From assembly GCA_046330435.1 (NCBI GenBank), contig JAXLST010000007.1:357063-421062 (forward strand): a stretch of DNA of 64,000 nt, in the 5' to 3' direction. Position 1 is the stretch's first letter; every line of letters starts with the position of its first letter. Shown in pieces: positions 50,333 to 58,301 of this stretch. Under the pieces are notes generated by a model that saw only the letters and a list, made by a program, of their open reading frames with translations, was not told where the DNA came from and made no database searches. The stretch comes from Ga0077560 sp046330435. Its GTDB lineage: Bacteria > Actinomycetota > Thermoleophilia > Miltoncostaeales > Miltoncostaeaceae. The position numbers and the translations under genes are program-made.

Positions 50333-50480
50333 GACGGCGCGCCGCGGCCCGCCGGCTCAAGTCGGGTGCGGGCCGGTCGACGGGAGGCCTATGGAACCCC
50401 CTGCGCGCATCGCCCCAGGGCCAGTCGCCCGTCCCGAATTCCGGCCCGCGGGGGCATTCAGCCGCCCCGGCCTGGACGAC

Positions 50481-50486
50481 TAGGCT
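50481..50486 (+). promoter_or_regulatory. -10 element of sthA
   Basis: TAGGCT ending 9 nt before the GTG start at 50496; slightly wider spacing than the other leaderless promoters. Confidence 0.4.
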
Positions 50487-50495
50487 CGCCGCCGA

Positions 50496-51905
50496 GTGTC
50501 ACCCGCACACGACTTCGACCTGCTGGTCATCGGCTCGGGCCCGGCCGGAAAGCACGCGGCGATCCAGGCCGCCAAGCTCGGCCGCCGCGCGGCGATCTGC
50601 GAGCGCGCCGCCGTCGTCGGCGGCGTCTGCGTGAACACCGGGACCATTCCCAGCAAGACGCTCCGCGAGGCGGTCATGTACCTCGCCGGGATGCGGGAGC
50701 AGGGCAACTACGGCAGCTCGTACCAGGCCAAGCAGCACATCACGGTGAACGACCTGCTGTTCCGGTCCGACCGCGTCGTGCAGTCCGAGATCGACGTGAC
50801 GCGCAGCCAGCTCATGCGCAACGACGTGGAGATCATCACCGGCCACGCGGAGTTCACCGGCCCGCACGAGCTGCGCATCACCCAGCCGGAGGGCCGCGGT
50901 GAGCGGGCCGTCACCGCCGCGCACGTGGTGATCGCCACCGGCACGTCCGCCACCAAGAACCCGAAGATCCCGTTCGACGGCACCTGGGTGCTCACCAGCG
51001 ACGACGTCCTCAACCTGGAGCGCCTGCCGCGCACGATGGCCGTGATCGGGGCCGGGGTCATCGGCCTGGAGTACGCCAGCATCTTCGCTGCCCTCGGCGT
51101 GCGGGTGACGCTCATCGACCGCCGGCCGCGGATCCTGCCGTTCGTGGACGGCGAGATCGTCGACGCCCTCATGTACCACCTGCGCGAGCGGCGGATGACC
51201 GCGTGGCTCGGTGAGGACGTGGACGCCATCGAGCACCACGAGGGCCAGAACGGCGAGCGGGTCCGCATCAAGCTGGCCAGCGGCAAGGAGGTGCTCGCCG
51301 AGTGCGTGCTCTACTCCATCGGCCGCACCGGGGCGACCGCCTCCCTCAACCTGGAGGCCGCCGGCCTCGGCGCCGGGGAGCGCGGCCTGCTGACCGTGAA
51401 CGACCGCTTCCAGACCGAGGTGCCGCACATCTACGCGGTGGGCGACGTCATCGGGTTCCCGAGTCTCGCGTCCACCAGCATGGAGCAGGGCCGCCTGGCC
51501 GCGTGCCACGCGTTCGGCGTGTCCTCGCCCATGGTCAACGACGTGCTGCCGTTCGGGATCTACGCCATCCCGGAGATCTCGATGGTGGGGCGCACCGAGG
51601 AGGACCTCACCGCCGCCGGCATCCCGTACGAGGTGGGGAAGGCCCGGTACCGGGAGATCGCCCGGGGCATGATCGCCGGCGACACCACCGGCATCCTCAA
51701 GCTCATCTTCCACCGCGACACGCGGGCGCTGCTGGGCGTCCACATCCTCGGTGAGGGCGCCACGGAACTGGTACACATCGGCCAGGCCGTCCTGACGCTG
51801 GGCGGCACCGTGGACTACTTCGTGAACTCGGTGTTCAACTACCCCACCCTGGCCGAGTGCTACAAGACCGCCGCGTTCGACGGCGTGAACCGGCTCGCCG
51901 GCTGA
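50496..51905 (+). CDS. sthA: soluble pyridine nucleotide transhydrogenase
   Basis: A 469-residue flavoprotein that exchanges hydride between NADPH and NAD+. FAD-binding 'LLVIGSGPAGKHAAIQAAKLG' at the N-terminus, then 'GGVCVNTGTIPSKTLREAV'. Only one Cys (45) of the disulfide pair remains and Thr50 replaces the other, as in SthA and unlike lipoamide dehydrogenase. 'AVIGAGVIGLEYASIFAALG' binds the nicotinamide nucleotide, 'IYAVGDVIGFPSLASTSMEQGR' is the second FAD motif. C-terminal dimerisation domain is complete. GTG start; no Pdh/Odh genes nearby. Confidence 0.92.
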   Translation: MSPAHDFDLLVIGSGPAGKHAAIQAAKLGRRAAICERAAVVGGVCVNTGTIPSKTLREAVMYLAGMREQGNYGSSYQAKQHITVNDLLFRSDRVVQSEIDVTRSQLMRNDVEIITGHAEFTGPHELRITQPEGRGERAVTAAHVVIATGTSATKNPKIPFDGTWVLTSDDVLNLERLPRTMAVIGAGVIGLEYASIFAALGVRVTLIDRRPRILPFVDGEIVDALMYHLRERRMTAWLGEDVDAIEHHEGQNGERVRIKLASGKEVLAECVLYSIGRTGATASLNLEAAGLGAGERGLLTVNDRFQTEVPHIYAVGDVIGFPSLASTSMEQGRLAACHAFGVSSPMVNDVLPFGIYAIPEISMVGRTEEDLTAAGIPYEVGKARYREIARGMIAGDTTGILKLIFHRDTRALLGVHILGEGATELVHIGQAVLTLGGTVDYFVNSVFNYPTLAECYKTAAFDGVNRLAG

Positions 51906-51971
51906 CGGGGCGCCCCGGAGGGACGCGCATCGCTCTCGCTCCTGCTCCGCCGCTTCCGCGTCCCCGCCGGG

Positions 51972-52658
51972 ATGCTCGTGGGGACCATCCTCTACGGGGT
52001 GCTGGGCTACACGGCGCTGGTGAAGGACGCCGACCCGATCGACGCCCTGTACTGGACGTTCCTGACGATCGGCGGCGTCGGGTTCCAGGACACCCGGCCG
52101 TCCGGGCACGTCGCCGAGGTCTTCTCGATCTCGCTCATCATCCTGCTGGTCATGGGCGTGGCCTCGACGGTGGCCGTCGCGACCGACATGCTGGCCTCGG
52201 GGGAGGTGGGCCGGTTGCACCGTGACCGCCAGAACGACCGCAAGATCAGCGAGCTCTCCGGCCACTACGTGATCTGCGGGTACGGGCGGGTGGGCCGCGC
52301 CGTCGCCGAGGAGCTGGCCCGCGAGGGCACGCCCTACGTGGTCTGCGAGATCGACGACCGGCACGCCGCCGAGCTGGAGGCCGACGGCATCCCGTTCGTG
52401 CTGGACGACCCCTCCCACGACCGCGCGCTCGTCAAGGCCGGCATCGACCGCGCCAAGGGCCTGGTCTGCGCGGTCGACAACGACGCGATCAACGTGTTCA
52501 TCGCGCTCACGGCGCGCGGCCTCAACCCCGACATCACCATCGTCGCCCGGGCCGCCGACCCCGAGTCGGTGCCCAAGCTCATGCGCGCCGGCGCGAACTC
52601 CGTGGTGTCCCCGTACGACCTGTCCGGCAGGGAGATGGCCCGCCGGGCCCTCTCCTAG
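51972..52658 (+). CDS. two-helix potassium channel with TrkA-N (RCK) domain and variant filter
   Basis: A 228-residue protein. TM1 is 'MLVGTILYGVLGYTALV', a pore helix 'DALYWTFLTIG' follows, then the filter region reads T-I-G-G-V-G-F (32-38) instead of T-V-G-Y-G-D, and TM2 is 'ISLIILLVMGVASTVAVA'. The RCK domain begins 'HYVICGYGRVGRAVAEEL' with the GxGxxG nucleotide motif and runs to the C-terminus ('SGREMARRALS'). The frame is open upstream to 51906 with no other usual start, but the extra residues contain a hydrophobic LSLLL stretch. Ion gating by nucleotide binding is the expected role. Confidence 0.75.
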   Translation: MLVGTILYGVLGYTALVKDADPIDALYWTFLTIGGVGFQDTRPSGHVAEVFSISLIILLVMGVASTVAVATDMLASGEVGRLHRDRQNDRKISELSGHYVICGYGRVGRAVAEELAREGTPYVVCEIDDRHAAELEADGIPFVLDDPSHDRALVKAGIDRAKGLVCAVDNDAINVFIALTARGLNPDITIVARAADPESVPKLMRAGANSVVSPYDLSGREMARRALS

Positions 52659-52662
52659 CCCC

Positions 52663-53061
52663 TCAGGCGAACAGCGCCCGCAGGCCCTCCAGGGCCGACC
52701 GCTGCCGCTCCGCCAGGCGCGTCTCCAGGTCGGCGCCCTCCTCCAGCGGCTCCCCCTCGGTGCTCCACAGCACCCGCGACCCCGAGCCGTGCCCCTGCAC
52801 CTCGAAGCTCGCCCGGTGGGACTTCAGCGGCACGCCGTCGATGACGCTGTAGCTGTAGAACCGCCGCGCCTCGTCCCGCTCCAGCAGCCGCTCGGTCACC
52901 ACCGAGCCGTCCGCCCGCGTGAGCGTGCGGATGTCGCCGTCGGTCACGCACGACGTGTACTGCGGGTACCAGCGGCTCACGTGGTCCGGCGCCCCCAGCA
53001 CCTCCCACACCGCCTCCGGCGGCGCGTCGATGTCGATGCTCACGGTGAACGCGTTCGCCAT
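52663..53061 (-). CDS. SRPBCC/Polyketide-cyclase-like protein
   Basis: A 132-residue START-like ligand-binding protein. 'TVSIDIDAPPEAVWEVLGAPDHVSRWYPQY' is the standard opening strand-helix of the family. 'RFYSYSVIDGVPLKSHRASFEVQGHGSGSRVLWSTEG' covers the central strands, and the long C-terminal helix is 'LAERQRSALEGLRALF'. Start ATG 53061 has GGGAGGA upstream. Ligand unknown. Confidence 0.85.
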   Translation of the reverse strand: MANAFTVSIDIDAPPEAVWEVLGAPDHVSRWYPQYTSCVTDGDIRTLTRADGSVVTERLLERDEARRFYSYSVIDGVPLKSHRASFEVQGHGSGSRVLWSTEGEPLEEGADLETRLAERQRSALEGLRALFA

Positions 53062-53189
53062 CCCCGGTCCTCCCACGGTCGCTTGCGGCGATCGTACCGG
53101 TGCGCCTGCGGCCCGATGCGGATGACGCCGTCCGGGCACCGGAGGATCCTGGGACCACACGGTGCCCTGAAGACGAAGGCGGAACGTCC

Positions 53190-53690
53190 ATGCGCGTCCT
53201 GGTGGTGGTGTCCAGCAAGCACGGCGCGACCGTGGGATACGGCGAGGCGATCGCCGACGTCCTGCGCGCACGCGGGATCGAAGCCGGGGTGTTCCGGCCA
53301 CAGTCCGCCCCCGACCCCGCCGGCTTCGACGCCGTCGTCATCGGCAGCGCCGTCTACACCGGCCACTGGATGGCCGAGGCCCGCGACTGGGCCGAATTCC
53401 ACGCGGACACCCTCCGCGGCCGGCCCGTGTGGCTGTTCTCCAGCGGCCCCGTGGGGGAGCCCTCCCTCCCCGACGCCGAGGAGGCCGTCACGCTCGGCGA
53501 CCTCCCCGAGCGCATCGGCGCCCGCGAACACCGCCTGTTCCCCGGCCGCCTCGAACGGCACCGCCTGGGCTTCGTCGAACGCGCCCTCATGACCGCCGTC
53601 CACGCCGCCGAGGGCGACTTCCGGGACTGGCCCGCCATCGACCGCTGGACCGCCGAGATCGCCGAGACCCTCAGTCCCGTGAGGGACTGA
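53190..53690 (+). CDS. flavodoxin-domain protein (HemG-like protoporphyrinogen oxidase type)
   Basis: A 166-residue protein of the flavodoxin_5 group. 'VLVVVSSKHGATVGYGEAIADVL' is the FMN phosphate loop, 'FDAVVIGSAVYTGHWMAEARDW' and 'VWLFSSGPVG' are the flavin-binding loops. HemG-type enzymes oxidise protoporphyrinogen IX, but without neighbours for haem synthesis this remains a family-level assignment. The stop TGA lies in a perfect 7-bp-arm hairpin. Confidence 0.82.
   Translation: MRVLVVVSSKHGATVGYGEAIADVLRARGIEAGVFRPQSAPDPAGFDAVVIGSAVYTGHWMAEARDWAEFHADTLRGRPVWLFSSGPVGEPSLPDAEEAVTLGDLPERIGAREHRLFPGRLERHRLGFVERALMTAVHAAEGDFRDWPAIDRWTAEIAETLSPVRD
53672..53689 (+). terminator. terminator hairpin at the end of the flavodoxin gene
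   Basis: CAGTCCC (53672-53678) and GGGACTG (53683-53689) with loop GTGA; overlaps the stop codon and is followed by TTTT five bases on. Confidence 0.6.
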
Positions 53691-53692
53691 TC

Positions 53693-53724
53693 GCTTTTCA
53701 GCACCGTCCCGGGCCGGACGGTTT
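53693..53724 (+). repeat. relative of the 1081/1183 dispersed repeat, forming a hairpin
   Basis: Starts GCTTTTCAGCACCG, like copies A and B near 1.1 kb. ACCGTCC (53703-53709) pairs with GGACGGT (53716-53722), followed by TTT. This copy could act as a second terminator after the flavodoxin gene. Confidence 0.55.
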
Positions 53725-53807
53725 CAACAGCGCTCGAGACTCCCCCTGATGTAGCGTCCCAATCCAGCCGATACACCGGTGACCGGTTGACGAATGGGGT
53801 GCCCACC

Positions 53808-55127
53808 ATGAAGCAATCCGTGCGCGCGGGGATCGCCGCCGCAACAGCAGTGCTCGCCGTCGCGCCCATCGCGGCGGCCGCGCCGCCCGAGTGGTCGCGC
53901 ACCGCGACCCAGGCCATGCCCGCCGCCGGGGAGTTCAGCGTCGAGGACGTCGCGGCGGCCAACGACTTCGCCGCCACCGCCGGCCTCGGGGCCGACACCG
54001 CCAACGGCCGGGTGCCCGCGGTGATCGAACGCTCCGGAACCGGCCCCACCTGGGGCCAGCCCATCCGCCTGGGTGAGGCGAGCCGCCTCGACTTCGGCCC
54101 CCTCGTCGCCCGGAACGGGCGCGGCGACGCCGTCGCCGTCTGGGGCGCCGTGGGAGGCAAGCTGTCCGCCGCCGTCCGCTTCGGCGGGTCGTGGGGGAGG
54201 GCCGTCGACACAGGGATCAAGGTCCCCGGGCTGCGCAACGGCAGCGCCGACGACGCCCTCAAGGTGGCGATGGGCGCCGACCGCCGCGCCCGCATCGGGG
54301 TCCTCGCCTGCTCCGGCGGGGCATGCACCCTCACGGTCGCCGCCACCGTGCCGCGCACGGCCAGGTGGGCCGTCGCCGGAACCGTCAAGACCCCGCGGGG
54401 CGGCGGGTCGTCCACCGGCTGGGCCCTGGGATCCGGCGGCAACGCCGTCATCGCGTGGCGCACCGGCCGCCGCGTCAACGCCGCGCAGATGGGCCCCCGC
54501 GACAAGGCGTTCTCCGCGCCGCTGCGGGTGCCGTCCGGCGACGCCACGGGGCGCCTCGCGGTCGACGCCGGCGCCGTCGGCGAATCCGCCATCGGCTGGA
54601 CCACCGCCGGGGGCGGGGTGGGCGTGAGCGTCCGCCTGCGCGCCGACCTCGGCTGGCGCACCCCGCGCCGCGTCGCCCGGCCCGCCGGTGCCGGCGAACC
54701 GCGCGTGGGCGTCGCATGCGAGGGCAGCATCGCCGCCGGCTGGGTCGAGCCCGGCACCCCCAAGGTGCTCGTGAAGGGCGCCACCGCGCAGGGCACCGAC
54801 GGGCTGTTCACCGAGACCACCGAGGTCGGCACCTACGGCGACGAGACCAAGGCCCTGCGCATGGCCGGCGCCGGCGTGCTCGGCAAGACCGGTGTCGCCT
54901 ACCTCGGCTGGGCGCGCGCCGAGGGGCAGGGCGCCGGCGGCGGCAGCCGCCTGGCCGGTGACCGCAACAAGAACGGCTGGCGCGGCCAGAACCACGACGG
55001 GTTCTTCCGCGAGGGCCCGCCGCCGGCCTTCGCGCCCGACGGCACCGGCGTCATCGTCGGCACCGAGGACGCCGGCCTGCGCTTCCAGGAGTTCACCCCG
55101 GGCGACGCGATCATCCGCTGCCCGTGA
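53808..55127 (+). CDS. secreted protein of unknown function
   Basis: A 439-residue protein with a cleavable signal peptide (MKQSVRAGIAAATAVLAVAPIAAAA). The body is beta-rich, with repeating 'GDAVAVWGAVGG', 'GGNAVIAWRTGRR' and 'GESAIGWTTAGGG' units about every 50-60 residues, suggesting a propeller or repeated sheet. A Cys pair occurs in 'GVLACSGGACTL'. No catalytic motif or anchor is seen. Start ATG 53808 is chosen over TTG 53787 because it opens the signal peptide. Confidence 0.75.
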   Translation: MKQSVRAGIAAATAVLAVAPIAAAAPPEWSRTATQAMPAAGEFSVEDVAAANDFAATAGLGADTANGRVPAVIERSGTGPTWGQPIRLGEASRLDFGPLVARNGRGDAVAVWGAVGGKLSAAVRFGGSWGRAVDTGIKVPGLRNGSADDALKVAMGADRRARIGVLACSGGACTLTVAATVPRTARWAVAGTVKTPRGGGSSTGWALGSGGNAVIAWRTGRRVNAAQMGPRDKAFSAPLRVPSGDATGRLAVDAGAVGESAIGWTTAGGGVGVSVRLRADLGWRTPRRVARPAGAGEPRVGVACEGSIAAGWVEPGTPKVLVKGATAQGTDGLFTETTEVGTYGDETKALRMAGAGVLGKTGVAYLGWARAEGQGAGGGSRLAGDRNKNGWRGQNHDGFFREGPPPAFAPDGTGVIVGTEDAGLRFQEFTPGDAIIRCP

Positions 55128-55136
55128 CCCGCTGAC

Positions 55137-55160
55137 GGCGGGGCCCGGCCGGGCCCCGCC
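55137..55160. terminator. perfect 24-bp palindrome between convergent genes
   Basis: GGCGGGGCCCGG followed by its exact complement, 10 bases after the stop of the secreted-protein gene and 12 bases before the end of gcvP. Probably a bidirectional terminator. Confidence 0.6.
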
Positions 55161-55172
55161 GCCGCGCGGTGG

Positions 55173-58046
55173 TCAGGACGCGTACGCCTCCATGGGCGGG
55201 CACGAGCACACCAGGTTCCGGTCGCCGTGTGCCGCGTCGATGCGGCCCACCGGCGGCCAGTACTTGGTGGTGCGCAGCGACGCCAGCGGGTAGGCCGCCA
55301 GCTCACGCGGGTACGGCCGGTCCCAGCCGTCCGCCGCGACGTCGTCGGCGGTGTGCGGGGCGTGCCGCAGCGGGCTGTCCTCCGCCGTCCACTCACCGGA
55401 CTCCACCCGCCGGATCTCGTCGCGGATCGCGATCATCGCGTCGCAGAACCGGTCGAGCTCCGCCAGGGACTCGGACTCCGTGGGCTCCACCATCAGCGTG
55501 CCCGGCACCGGGAACGACATGGTCGGGGCGTGGAAGCCGTAGTCCATGAGGCGCTTGGCGACGTCGTCCACCGTGACCCCGCTGGCGTCCTTGATGGGCC
55601 GCAGGTCCAGGATGCACTCGTGCGCCACCCGGCCGCGCTCACCCGTGTAGAGCACCGGGTAGTGCCCGTCCAGGCGTGCCGCGACGTAGTTCGCCGACAG
55701 GATCGCGATCTCCGTGGCGCGGGTGAGTCCCTCGCCGCCCATCAGGGTGATGTACACCCACGGGATCGGGAGGATCCCCGCCGATCCCCACGGCGCGGCG
55801 CTGATGGGGCCCACGCCCGTGGCCGGGCCCGCCTCGGCGACCAGCGGGTGGTTGGGCAGGAACGGCGCCAGGTGCGCGCGCACCCCCACCGGGCCCACGC
55901 CGGGACCGCCGCCGCCGTGCGGGATGCAGAACGTCTTGTGCAGGTTGAGGTGCGAGACGTCCGCCCCGAACCTCCCGGGCTTCGCGAGGCCCACCAGCGC
56001 GTTCAGGTTCGCGCCGTCCACGTACACCTGGCCGCCGTGCTCGTGCACGACCGCGCAGATGTCCCGGACGTGCTCCTCGAACACCCCGTGGGTGGAGGGG
56101 TAGGTGATCATGATCGCGGCGAGGCGGTCCCCGGTGGCGTCCGCCTTCGCGCGCAGGTCGGCGAGGTCGACGTTGCCGCCCTCGTCGCACGCGACCACCG
56201 TGACGGTCATGCCGGCCATCACCGCCGACGCGGCGTTCGTGCCGTGCGCGGAGCTGGGGATGAGGCACACCGTGCGCTGATCGTCCCCGCGGGAGCGGTG
56301 GTACGCGCGGATCGCCAGCAGGCCCGCGAGCTCGCCCTGCGACCCGGCGTTGGGCTGCAGCGACACCGCGTCGTAGCCGGTGACCTCGCACAGCGCGGCC
56401 TCCAGCTCCCGGATCATCTCCACGTACCCGGCGGCCTGGTCGATGGGCGCGAACGGGTGGATCTGGGCGAACTCCGGCCACGTGACCGGCGCCATCTCCG
56501 CCGTCGCGTTGAGCTTCATCGTGCAGGAACCCAGGGGGATCATCGTGCGGTCCAGCGCCAGGTCCCGGTCGGCGAGGCGCCGCAGGTAGCGGAGCATCTC
56601 GTGCTCGGTGTGGTACCGGCTGAACACCGGGTGGGCGAGCAGCTCCGCCCGCCGGGCCAGCTCCGCCGGGATGCCGTCCGGGGCGGTGGCGTCCAGGTCC
56701 TCCACCGATGCGGTCACGCCGAACGCCCGCCACACGGCCTCCACCACCTCGCGGGTCGTGGTCTCGTCCAGGGCGATGCCGACGGTGTCGCCGTCCGCGC
56801 GCCACAGGTTGATGCCATCCTCGAGCGCCGCGGCCACCACGGCGTCCGCGCGGCCGGGCACGCGCACCCGCACCGTGTCGAACCAGGTGCCCGCCGGCAC
56901 CTCCGCGCCGCCGGCGCGCAGGCCGGCGACCAGCACCGAGGTGAGCCGGTGCACGCGCGTCGCGATGCGGCGCAGCCCCTGGGGACCGTGGTACGCGGCG
57001 TACATCCCCGCCATCACGGCCAGCAGCACCTGCGCGGTGCAGACGTTGCTCGTGGCCTTCTCACGGCGGATGTGCTGCTCCCGGGTCTGCAGCGCGAGGC
57101 GCAGCGCGGGGCGGCCGGCCTCGTCCAGGCTCACGCCCACCAGGCGGCCGGGCAGCGCGCGCGACAGCTCGTCACGGGTCGCGAGGAACCCGGCGTGCGG
57201 GCCGCCGAACCCCATGGGCACGCCGTAGCGCTGCATCGACCCGACGGCGATGTCGGCGCCCATCTCCCCGGGGGTGCGGGTGAGCACCATGGCCAGCGGG
57301 TCGCCGGCGACGATCGCCATGGCGCCGGCGGCGTGCACCGCCTCCACCGCCGGGGTGAGGTCGCGGAGCACGCCGGAGGAACCGGGGAACGCCAGCACGG
57401 CCCCGAACAGGCCGTCCGGGAGGCCGGCGGCCGGGTCGCCCACCACCACCTGCACGCCGATCGGCTCGGCGCGGGCGGCGATGACGGCGATGGTCTGCGG
57501 GTGGCAGTCCGCGTCGACGAAGAACACGTCGCCGGCGTTGCGCACGGACCGGCGGGCCATGGTCATGGCCTCGGCGGCGGCGGTGCCCTCGTCGAGCAGC
57601 GACGCGTTGGCGAGCGGCAGGCCGGTGAGGTCGGCCACCAGCGTCTGGAAGTTCAGCAGCGCCTCCAGGCGCCCCTGCGAGATCTCCGGCTGGTACGGGG
57701 TGTACGCCGTGTACCAGGCGGGGTTCTCCAGCACGTTGCGCTGGATCACGCCGGGGGTGACGGTGCCGTGGTAGCCCAGGCCGATGAGCGAGGTCGCGAC
57801 CCGGTTGCGGGACGCGCGCTCGCGCAGGCGGGCGAGGGCCTCGGTCTCGGTGACCGGGCCGGGCAGGTCGAGGGGGGCGTCCAGGCGGATGGCGGCCGGG
57901 ACGGTCTCGCCGATGAGGGCGTCGATGCCGGGGGAGCCGATCTCGCGGAGCATCGCCTCCACGTCGGCGGGCGCCGGCCCCAGATGGCGTTCCGCGAAAC
58001 CCCCGCGGTCCTCGAGGTCGGCGAGCGTCGGGCGCGTGTGGGACAT
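55173..58046 (-). CDS. gcvP: glycine dehydrogenase (decarboxylating), P-protein
   Basis: A 957-residue P-protein, the single-chain form with alpha and beta halves fused. N-terminal 'FAERHLGPAPADVEAML' and 'PYQPEISQGRLEALLNFQTLVADLTGLPLANASLLDEGTAAAEAM' belong to the first half. The PLP Lys lies in 'VSHLNLHKTFCIPHGGGGPG' in the second half (roughly residue 690). 'GSAGILPIPWVYITLMGGEGL' and the C-terminal 'TPTESESLAELDRFCDAMI'-like segment are intact. It decarboxylates glycine as part of the glycine cleavage system. The start ATG 58046 follows a tandem glycine riboswitch, so it is not in an operon with gcvT/gcvH. Confidence 0.95.
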   Translation of the reverse strand: MSHTRPTLADLEDRGGFAERHLGPAPADVEAMLREIGSPGIDALIGETVPAAIRLDAPLDLPGPVTETEALARLRERASRNRVATSLIGLGYHGTVTPGVIQRNVLENPAWYTAYTPYQPEISQGRLEALLNFQTLVADLTGLPLANASLLDEGTAAAEAMTMARRSVRNAGDVFFVDADCHPQTIAVIAARAEPIGVQVVVGDPAAGLPDGLFGAVLAFPGSSGVLRDLTPAVEAVHAAGAMAIVAGDPLAMVLTRTPGEMGADIAVGSMQRYGVPMGFGGPHAGFLATRDELSRALPGRLVGVSLDEAGRPALRLALQTREQHIRREKATSNVCTAQVLLAVMAGMYAAYHGPQGLRRIATRVHRLTSVLVAGLRAGGAEVPAGTWFDTVRVRVPGRADAVVAAALEDGINLWRADGDTVGIALDETTTREVVEAVWRAFGVTASVEDLDATAPDGIPAELARRAELLAHPVFSRYHTEHEMLRYLRRLADRDLALDRTMIPLGSCTMKLNATAEMAPVTWPEFAQIHPFAPIDQAAGYVEMIRELEAALCEVTGYDAVSLQPNAGSQGELAGLLAIRAYHRSRGDDQRTVCLIPSSAHGTNAASAVMAGMTVTVVACDEGGNVDLADLRAKADATGDRLAAIMITYPSTHGVFEEHVRDICAVVHEHGGQVYVDGANLNALVGLAKPGRFGADVSHLNLHKTFCIPHGGGGPGVGPVGVRAHLAPFLPNHPLVAEAGPATGVGPISAAPWGSAGILPIPWVYITLMGGEGLTRATEIAILSANYVAARLDGHYPVLYTGERGRVAHECILDLRPIKDASGVTVDDVAKRLMDYGFHAPTMSFPVPGTLMVEPTESESLAELDRFCDAMIAIRDEIRRVESGEWTAEDSPLRHAPHTADDVAADGWDRPYPRELAAYPLASLRTTKYWPPVGRIDAAHGDRNLVCSCPPMEAYAS

Positions 58047-58079
58047 TGGGGATGGACTCCCGGTCGGACGGCAGGCGGA

Positions 58080-58265
58080 GCACGCTCGCCCCCGCTGTCC
58101 GTGTGCCTGAGAGATGCACCCGGGCCGTCCCGGGCTTTCCCCATCGGCGGGATGCTCGCGGCATCCTCTCTCCAGCGCCACCGCGCCCACCACGGTCCGT
58201 TTGCCTGAGAGATTCCGGGGCGGTTGCTCCTTCGGCGCCGGCTCGGGGCCGGTCTCTCCCACGGC
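58080..58265 (-). promoter_or_regulatory. tandem glycine riboswitch
   Basis: On the minus strand two glycine aptamers follow each other. Aptamer 1 has GGGAGAGACC, GCCGAAGGAGCAA and CTCTCAGGCA; the link contains CTGGAGAG; aptamer 2 has CGCCGATGGGGAAAG, CTCTCAGGCA and GGACAGCGGGGGCGAGC. These are the conserved core elements of the class, in order and with normal spacing. It lies 34 bases before the gcvP start codon. Glycine binding is expected to raise gcvP expression. Confidence 0.93.
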
Positions 58266-58282
58266 GGGCGATCGGTGCCGGA

Positions 58283-58288
58283 ACCGTA
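58283..58288 (-). promoter_or_regulatory. -10 element of the riboswitch-gcvP transcript
   Basis: TACGGT on the minus strand about 20 bases before the first aptamer, so transcription would begin just upstream of the riboswitch. Confidence 0.5.
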
Positions 58289-58301
58289 GCAGCGGTCGCG
58301 G

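Noticed and set aside
53190..53690. Flavodoxin gene considered as definite hemG
   Set aside because: Family-level match only and no haem synthesis genes adjoin it, so no symbol is given.
55227..58208. Plus-strand ORF opposite gcvP and the riboswitch
   Set aside because: Low-complexity Arg/His/Val product; gcvP and the riboswitch on the other strand explain the sequence.
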